Notes under the pieces: model-generated | Told to the model about the DNA's origin: nothing | The model's database searches: none | The model's input: only the letters and a program-made list of their open reading frames with translations | Source: Asterias amurensis | Taxonomy: Eukaryota; Echinodermata; Asteroidea; Forcipulatida; Asteriidae | Direction of reading: 5' to 3' | NCBI RefSeq assembly: GCF_032118995.1 | Contig: NC_092654.1 | Location: 8,874,284 to 8,938,283 of the forward strand | Length of the DNA: 64,000 bases | Program-made: the position numbers and the translations under genes | Shown here: in pieces, positions 34,343 to 46,600 of the stretch | Position numbering within the stretch: position 1 is the stretch's first letter | How the letters are laid out: every line of letters begins with the position of its first letter

Positions 34343-37300
34343 CTAAGAAGGTTTCAACAAATTAAACTTTGGCACAACAGCTTCCACATAGACGTCTATC
34401 AAATCTGCTTTCTTGAAGATACTTCTAATGTCCAAAGGAGATGAACATTCAGCGACTTGGAAGTCACTCACCCTGGAATAAGACATAAAAACGAGTTTAG
34501 TTTTAGCTTCAGTGTCAACTCGGGTTTCACAGAACAGTATACCCTCAGCACAAGTAGATCAAAGAGCATGTATTCTTTACACGTGGACAAAATTACGACT
34601 GATTTTCTTAAACAGGCTAACTCAATAAGTCTGAATACAGATAAAAGACTGACATTTCTCACCTCTGTTAACAGCTTTATGAAAATGGGCCCTGGTTTAA
34701 TTTTTTTATGCAAGTCGCCAGACACACAAGGCCTAAAGGCCACTTCAAGGTGTGGGCTACAATTATTTTTTCCAGAGGCCGTTGCCACCTACTCATAGGG
34801 CTGAAACAGGGGAACCCCTTTTACAGTCCATACGGATGTAGGCTTGGGTATCATCAGTCCGAAGCCTGGCCGGTAGAGCAGTTGCTGGCCTTAAAAGCAG
34901 GGGAGACCAAGATTAATTAAGAAAACACAATATTAGTATGTACCTTTTTTCATCAGAGTATTCAGAGAGTCTTGGATGCGATCTCTGCATCAATACTGCC
35001 ATCATTCTTTCCTTACAGCTCCTCCCATTAGAATCAACATCAACTTTCTGAGTTCGAAGTCGGACAAGAAATTCCTAAAGAAATTTTGTATTAGAGAAAA
35101 GCAAATAAAAATGTATTGGTGTTAAAGGGTTTTTAAATACATTTTGTAGATCAATTTAAAAAAAAAACACTGCAATACCTTAGCAAGTTATATTTTAAGA
35201 GAAGATTTCTACCATCATTATCTTTAAACCATGTAAGTTTAATGTAAATCTGTGGACGTTTGTGTTTTGTGTCGAACAAAAAGTACCAAACACGTACATG
35301 TACATACTGAATACAATTTAAGTTAAATTTGTTAAGAATTGAAAACAACCACCACAATTGGTTTTTGCGATTTGGAGAAACAAATTAAAATGTGGTATTT
35401 TTTTCAAAAAGTGAGCTTTACCTTGACTGAGTTTTCTGTTCCAAGTAATAAAACCAAAATTAAATGATGAAGAAAAAGAAGACGCCCAGCAATTGAGAGT
35501 TCAGTTGCCCAGCTGACGAGTGTCTTTATATAACGGAGCCGAGACCGCATATGATCAATGTGTAGAATTGCCACATATGGTTGTAGATCTAAAGAAATGA
35601 TAATGGGAAAACATCATGAAATCTGGTAAACATAAGCTGAAGACAAATATCTACGAAATTCGTACGAATAACTATTTGAACTTTGTTCTTAAATTAACTG
35701 AAAAAGCAAAACAGCAAAGCATTTTGACAAACTAATAGTATTCTGCAAATAATAATAATAATAATAATAATAATTGTGGCTTCTTATACAGCGCACATGT
35801 CCGTCACCCAGTGACACTCCTGGCGCTGTAACATACAGTATTTCCTGCCAGATGTTGGACTACGTTTGAATTATGAGACCTAATTCTGATAGCACCATGT
35901 AATGCTTTATAATGTGCTGTGGCGCAATTTGCTGCCGATCGGACCAGGAACACCGGGGCGAAACCCTTCTCTTTTCGATAAGTGCACTGGGTTCTTTAAC
36001 ATGCGTTACATAACACATGGGACCAACGGCTTAACGTCCCATCCGAAGGACGAAGCAATGGTTTAATGTCTTGCTTAAGGACACAAGTGTCACGGCTGGG
36101 GATTCGAACCCACACTCTGCTGATCAGAAACACCAGAGTTTGAATTCCGTGCGCTTAACCGCTCGGCCACGACACTTCCCAAACTTGGATATAAATTTAT
36201 TACTTTTACAGCCCTGGAGTTTCACGGAGGCCACTGCCTTAGTCTTGGCTTGGTGCCCTTTCAAAAGGTTCCCAAAGATTTAACGATTTTCCAATAGAAG
36301 TGCCCTTTTCGAAATGAAAATGGCATTGCCCTCTCAAAAATGAAATTCCAGGCCTGTTTTTATCATTGTAGGCCCAGGAATTTGATCTTTGAGAGGGCGA
36401 AGTCATGTTATATGCAAAGCGCACTTTGTGAAGTTTTTGAAGGGGCACGGCCAAGGCAGCGGGTCTTTGACCTTTTTTCGCAAATACAAGTTGTGCAACA
36501 CTTATGAAGAACAAGGTGCATGCTGGTCTAGCTAGCGATAAAACTTGATCGCTAGGTAGAACAGTATGCACCTCATTTCACGCCTAATGCGCACGTACCG
36601 ATCGTATTTGCGATAAGGTCTATGGCATCCTATTCCAGTCCTACATTCATTAGAAATATTCTTGAAGTGTAATGTTCATACCCTTTTCTTTCTGCCTCGC
36701 TTCATCTTGCTTTTCTTTCTTCTGAGTTGATGGCAGTGATCTGAACTCCCATGTATTTTGTTTTAACCAGTAAACAAGGTCCAAGATCATTGGTTGGCCT
36801 TCTAGAGTCTTTGCATACTGATGAAGCTTTTCTCTCAGCTGATTGGTTGAATTCTTGGTTAAGTCACTGCATGATAATGAGATGGATGGAAGTACAAGTG
36901 GGTAGCCAATGGGAAGGTTGAACTGAATGCAAATCTCTAAGGAGTCTTCTGATTGGTCCAAAGCTTGGGCCACTTGGCAATTTACTTGCATGCAGAAACT
37001 GCACATAGAATCTGTTGAGAAATTATAATGTTTATTTTACATTTTAAAAAACCGTTTAAATAATTTACTAAAACCATTTCTTCTTTGTTTTTTTTATATA
37101 GTCTCCAAACAACAAATTGCAAACTAACATAAATAAATTTTAAACTTCACAGTTTTAGGCTCTATTATATTTATATAGCAGGCATGACATTTAATGTTTG
37201 AGAGGGCAAGCCATAATATTATATTTCATTTTAAAAGTGGAAACTTTTCGAAGGGGCACCAACAACACTCCACTGTGAGTGCATGGAGGAAGAAATAGCT

Positions 37301-37453
37301 CATCTATTCTGAGTGTACACACTTAGCCTGTATTTTTGTCAACATTCAATTCATATAAAAAGGCACATCACCTGTATGTTCAAGCATTTCAAACTCTCCT
37401 GGACCACAGAAGATTCCCTGGAGCGCCTGCACTTCATCATTTACAGCGTCCAT
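34343..37453 (-). CDS. RWDD3: RWD domain-containing protein 3 (RSUME), 5 exons, 279 aa
   Basis: In transcript order the exons are 37453-37372, 37011-36682, 35588-35422, 35074-34944 and 34472-34343 (840 bases, all GT-AG, in frame). The N-terminus MDAVNDEVQALQGIFCGPGE and the following FNLPIGYPLVLPSISLSC fit an RWD domain, with the YP and PxI features of the fold. The second half (YVAILHIDHMRSRLRYIKTL, then KVDVDSNGRSCKERMM) matches what I recall of vertebrate RWDD3 in order and spacing, and length is close to the human protein. In vertebrates RWDD3 binds the SUMO E2 UBC9 and boosts sumoylation, affecting HIF1A and NF-kB signalling. Its start codon is 149 bases from that of the divergent CCDC14-like gene. 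Confidence 0.9.
35165..35290. repeat. Unnamed dispersed repeat, second copy
   Basis: Pairs with 30460-30600 through agcaagttatattttaagag and atgtaagtttaatgtaaatc. Confidence 0.55.
35750..35774 (+). repeat. AAT microsatellite
   Basis: About eight AAT units at the tail side of the adjacent SINE-A copy. This is a common 3'-tail motif of these SINEs. Confidence 0.85.
35775..36180 (-). repeat. SINE-A copy, essentially full length
   Basis: Same head (gtgtcgtggccgagcggtta), B box and middle as 27396-27797, with the tail ending gcgctgtataagaagccac. It lies in intron 2 of RWDD3, between coding exons 36682 and 35588. Confidence 0.88.
36240..36450. repeat. Dispersed repeat with ggcctggaatttcat / tgagagggca
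   Basis: The motifs tgccctctcaaaaatgaaat and tccaggcct recur at 8755-8800, 32035-32195, 37180-37280 and 46085-46210. The ends are not defined. Confidence 0.5.
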
Positions 37454-37602
37454 AGTCTAGCTAGGCAGTCTACTGCCTAAAATTAAAATTATTTGATTAA
37501 TGATTGTCCGTTTTGATGTTATTTTAAAAAGAGCCATGTGTGAAGACGACCGACCGTTGTTGTTGTATAGCGCCCTCTATCCAATTAATTTCTCATTCGA
37601 CA
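37454..37602. promoter_or_regulatory. Probable bidirectional promoter of RWDD3 and the CCDC14-like gene
   Basis: Only 149 bases separate the two divergent start codons, so promoters and 5' leaders must overlap. No TATA box is evident. It is AT-rich with a short CpG-bearing core (gacgaccgaccg) near 37545. Pairs of divergent housekeeping genes at such spacing usually share one promoter. Confidence 0.7.
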
Positions 37603-40600
37603 ATGGCTGATCATAACAGAAGAAGGTAAGCCCACCGGCAGTAAAACCATAATGGCGGTTTATTTAAACGGTTTCAAAGTATACTTTCTAGAATCTATAT
37701 AATGCTTAGGTTCCCAGTTGGTTGTCTAATGAGAAGTTAAACCGCTGATACAGAGAAGAGCTGGCCAAATGATAATTTAAGCCTGAAATTAAAATTTTCT
37801 AATTGAGTCACGTCGCGACCATGCCACCCATGGAGTGACGACGCGCCGTCACTGTACTTTGGGATGGTCCACAACCTCACTTACACTTACTTACACTTAA
37901 GGTTTGACGGAATTTTTAATATTGTAGGCTTATGCCTTTTAACGCCCCATATCCATTTTCGTTCAGGTATTTGTCGAAGCTGTTTTTGAACTGATTGGTT
38001 GTCTTGGCTTTGACCACTTTGGCTGGGAGTCTGTTCCAGCTACCACTCGTTGTGTGAAGAAGTGTTTTCTGAGATTGACCCCTTTGTTTAGCCTTTTTTT
38101 GAAGAGCTTCATGTCATGGCTTCTTGTGTTACTGGTTTGTGAGAGTGTGAATAGACTGCTGGCATCTACATGCACTAGCCCTGTAAGAATCTTGAAGGTT
38201 TCTATGAGGTCCCCTCGCACTCTTCTTACTTCTAGGGGAAAGAGGTCAAGTTCCCTTAGTCTTTCCTCGTATGTCTTCTCCCTCAGACTCGGTACTAGCT
38301 TGGTGGCTCTTCTCTGCACTTTCAATCGATGATGTGTGCCAAGCAATGAATGTGGATTGAAGATCAGTACAGGACAACAATACACAACACAGCAAAGCCT
38401 AAGGCATTGTGAAATTGCTCTCCGTTGACTTAATTGTTAATACTTAGATAGGATTATAATTAAAGCGTATGTTTTGTATTTGGAAAAAGGATTTAAAATT
38501 ATATTGTAGCTTTGTTTTCACCTTAATATTTTTTTTAATGCAATTTGTTTTCATTACGATTAATTTTAAATGTGAATGGAACTATGAGGTTCGTTCCATT
38601 ATCGTCTGATAGCGGAACAAACCTCATATAGTTCTTAGAGTAGGATGGATGGTTGATGGATTATTTACACCCATCAATCAATCAATCCAGTCAAAGTCTA
38701 TTGTTTAATTTTTAGCTTCTGTTAGGCTTGCACTTAACAATGCGGCCCATAAATATGGATACCTCACCATGCAATAAGCCCATTCGCTATTGCAGCTGCG
38801 CATGTCCGTTACTGCTGACAACGCAATTTGTTTATCTCCCGTGACCTTTTGACAATACCCGGGTTTATTGTCAAGAGGTCACGGGAGATAAACAAATTGC
38901 GTTGTCAGCAGTAACGGTCATGCGCAGCTGCAATAGCGAATAGGCTTATTGCAATGCCTCAGTCAAATCATTCTGCTATTGTCTCCACAAATGGAATGAC
39001 ATTATCAGAGAAACCTGACATGGTTTATTATTTGCTGCTTATAAACAGAGTATCAAATCGCATTCTATTTCTTGCTGTAAAGTTTTTAAATGTCTTCACA
39101 ATTGTGCATTATTGTAATGAATAAAACAACAGCATAAACATAAACATTACTGGATGAATAATGACAAACCCATAGTTTATTGTAAAGCATTTTTATTATT
39201 TTACTCAGCAGGAATTCAGCCATGAAATCAACATCAGGTGTCAAAAAACAAAGAACTCAAGTTGGAGTGGAGAGAAGCAAGGTAAGGGAACTTTGGAATT
39301 TAGGATTGCTGTTTTTTCCTCAATTGGCCTAACTGTTATTTGTTCATGAAACCTAAGTTCCCTGACGATGACTAGAGCAAGCTAGTCGAAACGTTAAGAC
39401 CAATTCAAGAACTGACTCTGCGTTAGTGCAGTTAATTACGATCATATAGGCTAAAGTAGTAGTCCCAGCCAATTTTCTATACCTTCTGCCCGGGTTAAAG
39501 TTAAAGACACTGGCCACTATTGGTAATTGCCAAAGACCAGTTTTCTCACTTGGTGTATCTCATTGTATACATAAAACAACAAACCTATGAAAATTTGAGC
39601 TCAATTGGTCGTTGAAGTTGCGAGATATGAATGAAATAATAAACACCCTTGTCACACGAAGTTGTGTGCTTTCCGATGCTTGATTTCGAGACATCAAAAT
39701 CTAGTTCTGAGGTCTCAAAATCAAATTCGTGGAAAATTACTTCTTTCTCGAACACTACGTTACTTCAGAGGGAGCTGTTTTTCACAATGTTTTATTCTAT
39801 CAACAGCTCTCAATTACTCATGACCAAGTACGTTTTTATGCTAATTATTATTTTGAGTAATTACCAATAGTGTCCACTGCCTTTAACAGCAAACAATATG
39901 AGGTACAAAATTGCATGCAGTGTCTGATGCTAAATGCGCCGTAGCACCTTGTAAACCCTTATAAGGTGCTACATAATTGGGTCTCAGAATTCATAACTTT
40001 CAATAACCTCTCTTTCTGTACAAATGTATATACTCGGCGCCTTGAGTACCTTGTTGGTAGATACGTGCGCTATATAAGACTTTGATATTATTAATAATAA
40101 TGAATAGGGTAGATGGCCTTAGCTTTCGATCCAATCCGGACCTTCTTCAGAGGCATAAAACAAGTACAAACAAATACATATCCATTTATAGAAAAAGAGA
40201 GGGGGAAAGGGATTAAGGAAAGGATCCAGAAAGAAGCGGGAAAATAACAGCCAATCAAAGTTTCTATTTCAGAGACAATGTGTGGCTATGAACCAATAGG
40301 AGTAAAGTGGCGAGGACAAAGGATGTTTAGAATGAAAGGATGGGTTACTGGACTTTGATATTATTATTATACTTATTCAAGCAATTGAGACAGTCCTATC
40401 TGTGTACTTCCAGGCCTGTGATCACTTACTTACCAATTTTTTTTCTTTCTTTTTTTCCTTTTCGTAACGTCAGCCGAGTCAAGCCTCGCTAATATCAAGA
40501 GGACTGGCAGTAAAGTCTACCCATGTGAGGTAAAGTTATAATATGCATGTTATATGGATGCCACTTTTCTTTATTGTCTTTCTGTTATCGATAAGTGATT

Positions 40601-43600
40601 GATATTAACTTCAGCATTTTATTAATTTCTTTTTATAAAGTATTCTTTTAAACAATTCAAATCTGAATTTTGTAATTTGAAATGGATAATTGCAATGAAA
40701 TGTCACTGGTGTGTTAAAGGCAGTGAACACTATTGGTAATTACTCAAAATAATTACTAGCATCAAACCTAACTTGGTGACGAGTAATGAGAGGTTGGTAG
40801 TATAAAACATTGTGAGAAACGGCTCCCTCTGAAGTGACATAGTTTTCGAGAAAGAAGTCATTTGCCACAAATTTGATTTTGAGACCTCATATTTAGAATT
40901 TGACGTGTCAAAATCAACCATCTAAAAGCACAATAATTTGTGTGACAAGGGTGTTTTTTATTTCATTATTCGCAACTTTGACGACCAATTGAGCTCAGAT
41001 TTTTACAGGTTTGTTATTTTATGCATATGTTGAGATATACCAAGTGAGAAGACTGGTCTTTGACAATTACCAATAGTGTCCAGAGTCTTTAAGGGCGTCA
41101 TGGCCGAATGGTCTAGGGCAGTGTCAGGCTCAAGTTCTGTGATAATTTACAGAATGTAGGTTCAAACCTTGGCTTTGTCAGTTGTGACACTTGTGTCCTT
41201 GAGCCGGACATGTTATCATAATTGCTTCTCTCCACCCAGGAGTACAAATGGGTACCAGTGAGAGCTGGGGAGTAACTTGCGATGAACTGGCATCCTGTCC
41301 AGGGGAAATAGACTTTCCACTTTTTGGAAAGTTTCAAAATTAATTTAAGTCATCATCTTCAATAAATCTGAAGAGAGCTGTAAACTTAAAGGAACACGTT
41401 GCCTGTGATCAGTCGAGTTGGTCTTTTAAAAGCGTTTGAGGCCGGTTGTTATAGAAAGATGTTTAAAAAGTAGAATACAATGATCCACACACATTTGCCT
41501 TGAAATTGCATGGTTTTCCTTATACTTTGCGAATTAACACGGTCGGCCATTTATGGGAGTCAAAAATTTGACTCCCATAGATGGCCGACCGTGTTAAAAG
41601 GAAAACCACGCAATTTCGAGTGATACATATGTGGATCATTATATTCTACTTTTAAAATATCTTTCTAATCATATGCATTCTATAACAAACGGTTACAAAC
41701 GCTTTTCAAAGACCAACTCGACCGATCCAAGGCAACGTGTTCCTTTAAGTTTACATGAAAACCATGAAAACCATAAAATTTGCACTAATGACCAAGAAAA
41801 TTGTGTTAAATTCCTGATCAGATGCAATGGTGATGACTGCAGCAGCCCACCTTCTGTCCAGTCAGGCTTCTCTCTCTACTCTTCGGACTCTACGGATAAT
41901 ACAGCTGTAGATGTCAACAGAGGGCTCAATCGATGCGCAAAACTCTTGGCTAACATGTTAGACACTGACCAAGGTGGCCCTGTGGAGAGTAAGTTAGCTT
42001 ATAAATATTGCAGATATCTTCTTCCGAATCCTTAAAGACACAATATACCTTTGGTTTATGGAACCGTTCAAGTGTTTTAAACCCATTGACCCATTTTACC
42101 TGACGTCATCATCAGAAAAATCTTGAATGCGCCATACTGGTGGGCAATTTCACTGTGCGTTTTTATATATAACTCTATGCTGCGCGTTATGCAGTGAAAG
42201 TGCACGTTTTAGGCGACGCAGCGTTAATACACATAAACCTAACTTAACCACCAACATGGTGAGCGTGGCATCAGTCGCCGCGTGTGACGCGCGTGCAAGG
42301 GGTCAGTGTATTATAATGAAGATGTAATACAATAAAACTAACATGTGAAAATCTCATATGGAAAGGTCACGTTTTGATATATTGCCGAAAATCCAGAGCG
42401 AAGATGTCTATTCAGGAAGAATAATCCCTTCATCTGAGAAACATCACTGGCAGTCACACTTCTCAGATTCAAATTTTTTATCATAAAAGTGGTGTGTTAT
42501 AACCACATTACAATGTACTTCAAAGTGAAATACTTCTCAAAATGCTTTATACCAACGAAAGCTGTTGCTTTCTACGGTATAAACCATTTTGATAAATACT
42601 TCACTACTGACAATGACAAGAGCAAGGTAGTCAAAATGTTGAGACCAATTAAGAACTCACTCCGTGGTAGTTACAACGAGAAGTCCCCTCAATCCACTAA
42701 AGCCAAAAGAGTAGTCCCGGCTGACTTCCTACCTTCCGCCCGGGTAAAAGTTTAAAAGCAGGAGAGCTGTTTTTGAACTTAGAGGTCTCCCAAAAATCGA
42801 AAATGAAAATAAAGCAAAAACAAGATCCTAGAAGAACATAATCTGCCCATCAAATAGATACACATGTGATGATACCGCAATTCAAATATGCATTGATATG
42901 CATTGATACCTCATCATGTAATGCCTCAAATCCAGTGTAGCAATTTGGTATTAATATTTTTCACTGGTGTGCTTTCTAGTTGGCAGAGCAACTTACAAAC
43001 ACCAGACACAGAAGCCGAAGACAACCAGCAAAGCTCGCAAAAGTGTGTCCAGCGCTCAGGAATCCAAATTCACCCAAGGTAACCGGAAGAAGCCTGGGCA
43101 AAATATCAAGACGTCTTCCCATACCAACAAAAGTAACGCCAAGAATCACAGGAGGAAAGATGCTCCAACGCCCTCAACATCTGTATCTACTCAGGTCAAA
43201 CGCAGAGGAGTTGAGACGGCAGAGTCATCTCGTAAAGGGCTGTCATCTGTACATGTCATTCCTACTGGTAGTAGCTCTTCGACAGGTATGTACTTGTGAC
43301 AGTATTTCGTTTTTGCAAAAGTATTTATTTCCAAAACAAAAAGACTATCACATTGACCCTTGCATGCTATATTCTCTTTGTATATTTGGTTTGCGGTAAC
43401 ACCATGTGTGTATCTACTTGCCAGGTAGAGTTGTTCTTAGAGAACTGTCTTGCTTTATTCTACTGCCGCGGAGTAGATAATCGGAGGTTCGGGAGACTTC
43501 TCAGTTCTGAAAAGAACTGTCCTGCTTTGTAACTATTACCAGGGCAGATGGTATAGAAAATAGACTGGACTACTACTTTAGCTTATAGGATCGTAATTAA

Positions 43601-46600
43601 CTGTACTGCCGCGGAGTCAGTTCTGAATTGGTCTCAACGTTTCGACTAGCTTGCTCTAGTCATCGTCAGGAGACCAAATATACATTGATACCTCACCATG
43701 CAATGCCTCAAATCCTATATATTCTCTTTCTTCATAAATGTGCGTTTCAGGACACTTGAACTTTCTTTGTCATTCGATGAACCAGTGCAGCGTTTTACAG
43801 CAGTTAAGGTGCTCCAACACTGGAGGGTTACCTCCTCTGGTTGCGACCCCCATTTGTACTTACCTAGCTAGTATTCATAACTTTATTTATTTACTTGTTA
43901 CCAATATTCCTGTAATTTTGTTGTTGTACAAATGGAAATAAAACAAACAAACAAACAAACAAACGAACAAACAAACAAACTCTCTTGGCTCAAATATGGA
44001 TCACCTTGATATTGTCTTATTGATGAAAACAATGACGAGAAGAACTGTGTACATGTATGACCTCCCCCAAGTGAGTGATGTAAGCTGGCAGATGATCTGG
44101 TATATTGAAATACATCTAAGCCCCAGTGCAGTGCCTGCAATGTGGTTACTCCTTACAAAGATCTTATCTACTTGTGGTTAAAGAGACAGTCTGTTTTAAG
44201 TTATTAAAGTTATTTGGAGTCTTATATTGTTTTGTTTACTCACCCACAGAGAGATCTGGTGCCAAGCATGTTGCTTCAGTCCACAAATCCAATACCAGGA
44301 TCAAGACGCATCCATCAGCTCCAGGATTCCAGGACTGCTTGATGTCCTCTACACCAGAGTTGAGAGAGTCGCCTTCTAAACTCAGTTCAGCTGAAAGTGC
44401 AAAGTCTCTTGAGCATAATGGCAAACCAGAGGTGCAGAGGTCTGCTAACCCTTTAAGGCTTACGAAATATTCAGTCGCAGTGACCACCCAAGAAGACAAA
44501 GTACCTCACAAATTAAGAGGCGAGTCAGTTGAAGAGATTCCAAGAGAAGCTGAGGAATGCTCGACTTTTGCAAGATCCTTCGGTAGTAGAGTTCTGGAAC
44601 CAGATGTTGATTACAGGCGAAGGTATCATCAAGGTTCTGTTATTGACAAAAACTTACATCAAGGTCACAGAGAGGAGGAGAGTTATTCAAACTTGCCAGC
44701 CCAAAAGGGTGAACAAAAGATGGACTCACTGCCAACATACCAAGCAATGAGTAATGGTCCGCGATCTTCCCCCACAGCACAGTATCCTTCTCTTGTCCCT
44801 GTGAGCGATCGGAGTCAAGATTGTATCAAGAAGGTTCACCCACCCCTCAAGAACAGTCAAGATATACTCAGAGACCTCGTGCAGCAGTTGAAAGTCCACA
44901 ACCAGAGCCACAAACATTCTGACGTCAACACTCAGGATCTTCTACAAGGTTTGATCCAGGATGGTTCTGGACCTGTTGAGGTAGACAGACGTGCTGTCCG
45001 GGAAACTGAAGATATGAACTTGTCGACAGGATGTCACGTAGGGAAAGACCAACTTCACACTGATGAGCAAAGCTGTTCTAAACAAGAGACTCAACAAGAC
45101 GTTGACCAGAACGACGATCGATCTCTGAGACAGCTCCTGTCTGATTTCAGACAAGTTCACCCTGTGGTTTCGGGTGGTCAACAAGAAGAAACAAGTCGGT
45201 CAGTTCACCCTGTCTTGGAGCCAAGAAGGATCGACGAAGGACCTGATGGTAGACACACACCAGAACTGTTGAGGCTTAATAATGATAACCTAGTGTCTTC
45301 TGAGAAGATGAAAGGTAACGAGGGGTCGCCACAACGAGCCACATTCTTAACACCTTCTAAAGCTCAACATGATGAGAATGAGATACTAGGTCAGGGGTCA
45401 ACACCTTATCCGCATCAAGACGTCCAGAGAATTCCTTCTGCTGAGTCGGACATGCAGAACATGCCAGTCGGTTAGTTCATCTTTTTTGTTCTGTTTTTTG
45501 TTTTTGGGCCGTTGGTCCTGTGTGTTGTGTTAAAGAACCCAGTGCTCCTAGTTTGATTGGCTGCATATTGCGCCACAGCAAATGCGAAGTGTGCGGATAC
45601 AAAGGTTGGTTTTCCCATTATTTTCTCCCGACTCCGATGACTGGTTGAGCCTAAATTTTCACAGATTTGTTACTTTATATAGAAGTTGTGAAACACAAAG
45701 TGTGGGCCTTGGACAATACTGTTTACTGAAAGGGTCCAATGGCTTCAATGGCGTGATGTTTCAACCCTAGCAGAGTCTTTCTTGAAGGCTATATTCAATC
45801 CGATGCTAACTAAACCCTTTACCTCTAACCCTTTCTTTATATCAGAACAAGGCATTTCAAGTCCTCGTAGAAGCTCAGAGCCGTTGTTGATGGACCCAAG
45901 AGGAACAGCTATCAGGCAGAGAACAATGCAGCAAATCACAACTATGAAATATTTGATCAGAGAGCTGCAGGCTGTCCTTGCAGACCACGGTAAGTTCCTG
46001 CAAAATAACTTCAAAGATGTCAATATTTAAAAGAATGATCCACTTTATAGAGTCAGGAGTAATGGAGAAAAAAAAAAATGTATTGAAAACACAGGCCTGT
46101 AATTACATTGGTGCCAAGGCATATTTTGCCCTGGTGTTAGCCTTATTGCCCCTTCAGAAGGTTCTCATGGACTCAGGAATTTTCAAATTGAAGTACCCTC
46201 TTCGAAGTTAATAATTTTTCAAAATGCATTAAGGCTGGTTTATAGTTGGTCGCGCAATGGTCGGGCGATGAAAACCTTGACGCACAATAAAAGACACAAT
46301 TTTAGGCCTCAGCGATGACTATAAATTGTGTTGCGCGTCAAAATTTCCATGGCGCGACCATCGCTCGGCCGACTGTCTAAAACTGCTGTAGTAAGTTTCT
46401 ATTGGCATTTATTTTCAGAGTCATTACCATACCGTTTACAGACCCAAGCTTTAAAAGGCATTATTGGTAATTACTTTTAATAATTGTTGGCATAAAAACA
46501 TACTTGGTAACGAGCAACGGATAGCTGTTATTAATATAAAACATTTTTTTTTGAGAAAGATGTAATTTCTCATCTAAATTTAGAAGACTTTAGGTCTGAA

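Noticed and set aside
37963-38385. 140-codon minus-strand frame as a host gene
   Set aside because: The peptide is the C-terminal end of a LINE reverse-transcriptase ORF, with a LINE 3' tail behind it.
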